NCBI GenBank assembly: GCA_017998575.1
Contig: JAGOCV010000075.1
Span: 1 to 13,979 of the forward strand
DNA from: Burkholderiaceae bacterium
GTDB lineage: Bacteria; Pseudomonadota; Gammaproteobacteria; Burkholderiales; Burkholderiaceae
Length of the DNA stretch: 13,979 nt
Reading direction: 5' to 3'
Shown here: piece after piece, positions 13,296-13,979 of the stretch
Numbering within the stretch: position 1 is the first letter of the stretch
Layout of the letters: each line of letters begins with the position of its first letter
The notes under the pieces: generated by a model
What the model was told of the DNA's origin: nothing
The model's input: only the letters and a program-made list of their open reading frames with translations
Database searches by the model: none
Program-made: the position numbers and the translations under genes

Positions 13296-13979
13296 TCAGT
13301 CGGCCGTGATGTTGGCCTTGGTGATCACGGCGTCGTAGTTCTTCACTTCGGCGTTGATGAACTGCTCGAAGTCGCGGCCGTTCTTGTAGGCCACCTCGAA
13401 GCCGTAGCCTTCGAGCTTGGCCTTCATCGCCGGGCTCTGCATGATGCGAGCCGCGGCCGTCTCGAGCTTGGCGCGCAGCGGTGTGGGCAGGTTGGCCGGC
13501 GACCACAGGCCGTACCAGCTGTAGAACTCGAAGTTGCCCATGCCGGCTTCACGCATGGTGGGCACGTCGGGCAGCAGCGGGCTGCGTTCCCTGGCCGTGA
13601 TGGCCAGTGCGCGCAGCTTGCCGGCCTTCACGTTGGGCAGCGAGGAGAGCATCGGATCCATCATCGCGTGCACCTGGCCGCCGATCAGGTCGGTGAGGGC
13701 CGGGCCGGCGCCCTTGTACAGCGCGATCGGCACCTTCAGGTCGGCCAGGCCGGTCTCCTGCATGAACTGCGCGATGCCGATGTGGCCGGCCGAGCCGAAG
13801 CCGCTGGTCACGAAGCTGTAGTTATTGGGATTGGCCTTGACGACGCTGACCAGTTCCTTCACGTTCTTCGCGGGTACTTGCGGGTTCACGCTGAAGATGA
13901 GCGCGCCCTGCGCCAGCATGCTGATCGCGGTGAAGTCCTTGATCGCGTCGAACTTGATGGTCTTCTTGTACAGCAGCGG
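13296..13979 (-). CDS. Bug/TctC-family tripartite tricarboxylate-type solute receptor, C-terminal part
   Basis: The last 227 residues are present; the gene begins beyond the right edge of the window and the frame is open to base 13979 (PLLYKKTIKFDAIKDFTAIS). Family markers are VNPQVPAKNVKELVSVVKAN, then YSFVTSGFGSAGHI, a ligand-pocket loop with LYKGAGPALTDLIGGQVHAM, the segment GKLRALAITARERSPLLPDVPTM, and the ending FEVAYKNGRDFEQFINAEVK. These are extracytoplasmic binding proteins that deliver carboxylates, nicotinate or amino-acid-like solutes, and are hugely expanded in Bordetella and other Burkholderiales. The export signal would lie outside the window. The ligand cannot be deduced; its position 90 bases before dadA makes an amino- or oxo-acid possible. 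No TctA/TctB membrane genes follow, as is usual for orphan Bug receptors. Confidence 0.95.
   Translation of the reverse strand, partial: PLLYKKTIKFDAIKDFTAISMLAQGALIFSVNPQVPAKNVKELVSVVKANPNNYSFVTSGFGSAGHIGIAQFMQETGLADLKVPIALYKGAGPALTDLIGGQVHAMMDPMLSSLPNVKAGKLRALAITARERSPLLPDVPTMREAGMGNFEFYSWYGLWSPANLPTPLRAKLETAAARIMQSPAMKAKLEGYGFEVAYKNGRDFEQFINAEVKNYDAVITKANITAD

Noticed and set aside
1..13979. CRISPR array, insertion sequence, tRNA or prophage remnant
   Set aside because: No spaced direct repeats, transposase motifs, terminal inverted repeats or cloverleaf-like segments were seen; gene content and base usage look uniform.

Overview
The window is very GC-rich DNA with dense, mostly overlapping genes. 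It looks like a betaproteobacterium of the order Burkholderiales. The best clues are a Bug/TctC-type solute receptor, a c5-type cytochrome of the form common in that order, a small conserved protein of unknown function that I recall mainly from Burkholderiales, and near-perfect -10 boxes with poor -35 boxes. Genus cannot be fixed from this sequence. I see no tRNA, rRNA, CRISPR array, insertion sequence, phage gene or attachment site. No gene-free stretch exceeds 300 bases.

Left part, + strand (1-1251): the C-terminal end of an outer-membrane efflux channel (OprM/NodT type), a 137-base intergenic region with a hairpin, a dyad and a TATAAT box, then a membrane-anchored c5-type monohaem cytochrome. 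A hairpin flanked by A and T runs separates this cytochrome from the convergent minus-strand genes.

All remaining genes (1271-13979) are on the minus strand and are read from right to left. In that order they are: the C-terminal part of a Bug/TctC periplasmic receptor; D-amino acid dehydrogenase (dadA); an ETHE1/Blh-like metallo-beta-lactamase-fold protein whose start overlaps the dadA stop; the ligase-associated DNA repair cassette; a cNMP-binding-domain protein; a Rossmann-fold NAD(P)-binding protein; an NTF2/SnoaL-like protein; a YheT-type alpha/beta hydrolase; and the conserved small protein of unknown function.

The centrepiece (4792-10960) is the complete four-gene ligase-associated DNA damage response set: beta-CASP exonuclease, ATP-dependent DNA ligase, Lhr-type DEXH helicase and PdeM metallophosphoesterase. 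The first three are joined by two 4-base ATGA start/stop overlaps; pdeM follows after 54 bases. The system is known as a family, but its physiological role is poorly understood, so this is not a wholly undescribed system. The less explained parts lie around it. A cNMP-binding protein without a DNA-binding domain sits directly downstream of pdeM and has a run of eight C in codons 3-5. Two starts (exonuclease and cNMP protein) have a -10-like hexamer exactly 7 bases before the ATG, as expected for leaderless transcripts. The exonuclease has an acidic C-terminal tail and the helicase a basic one.
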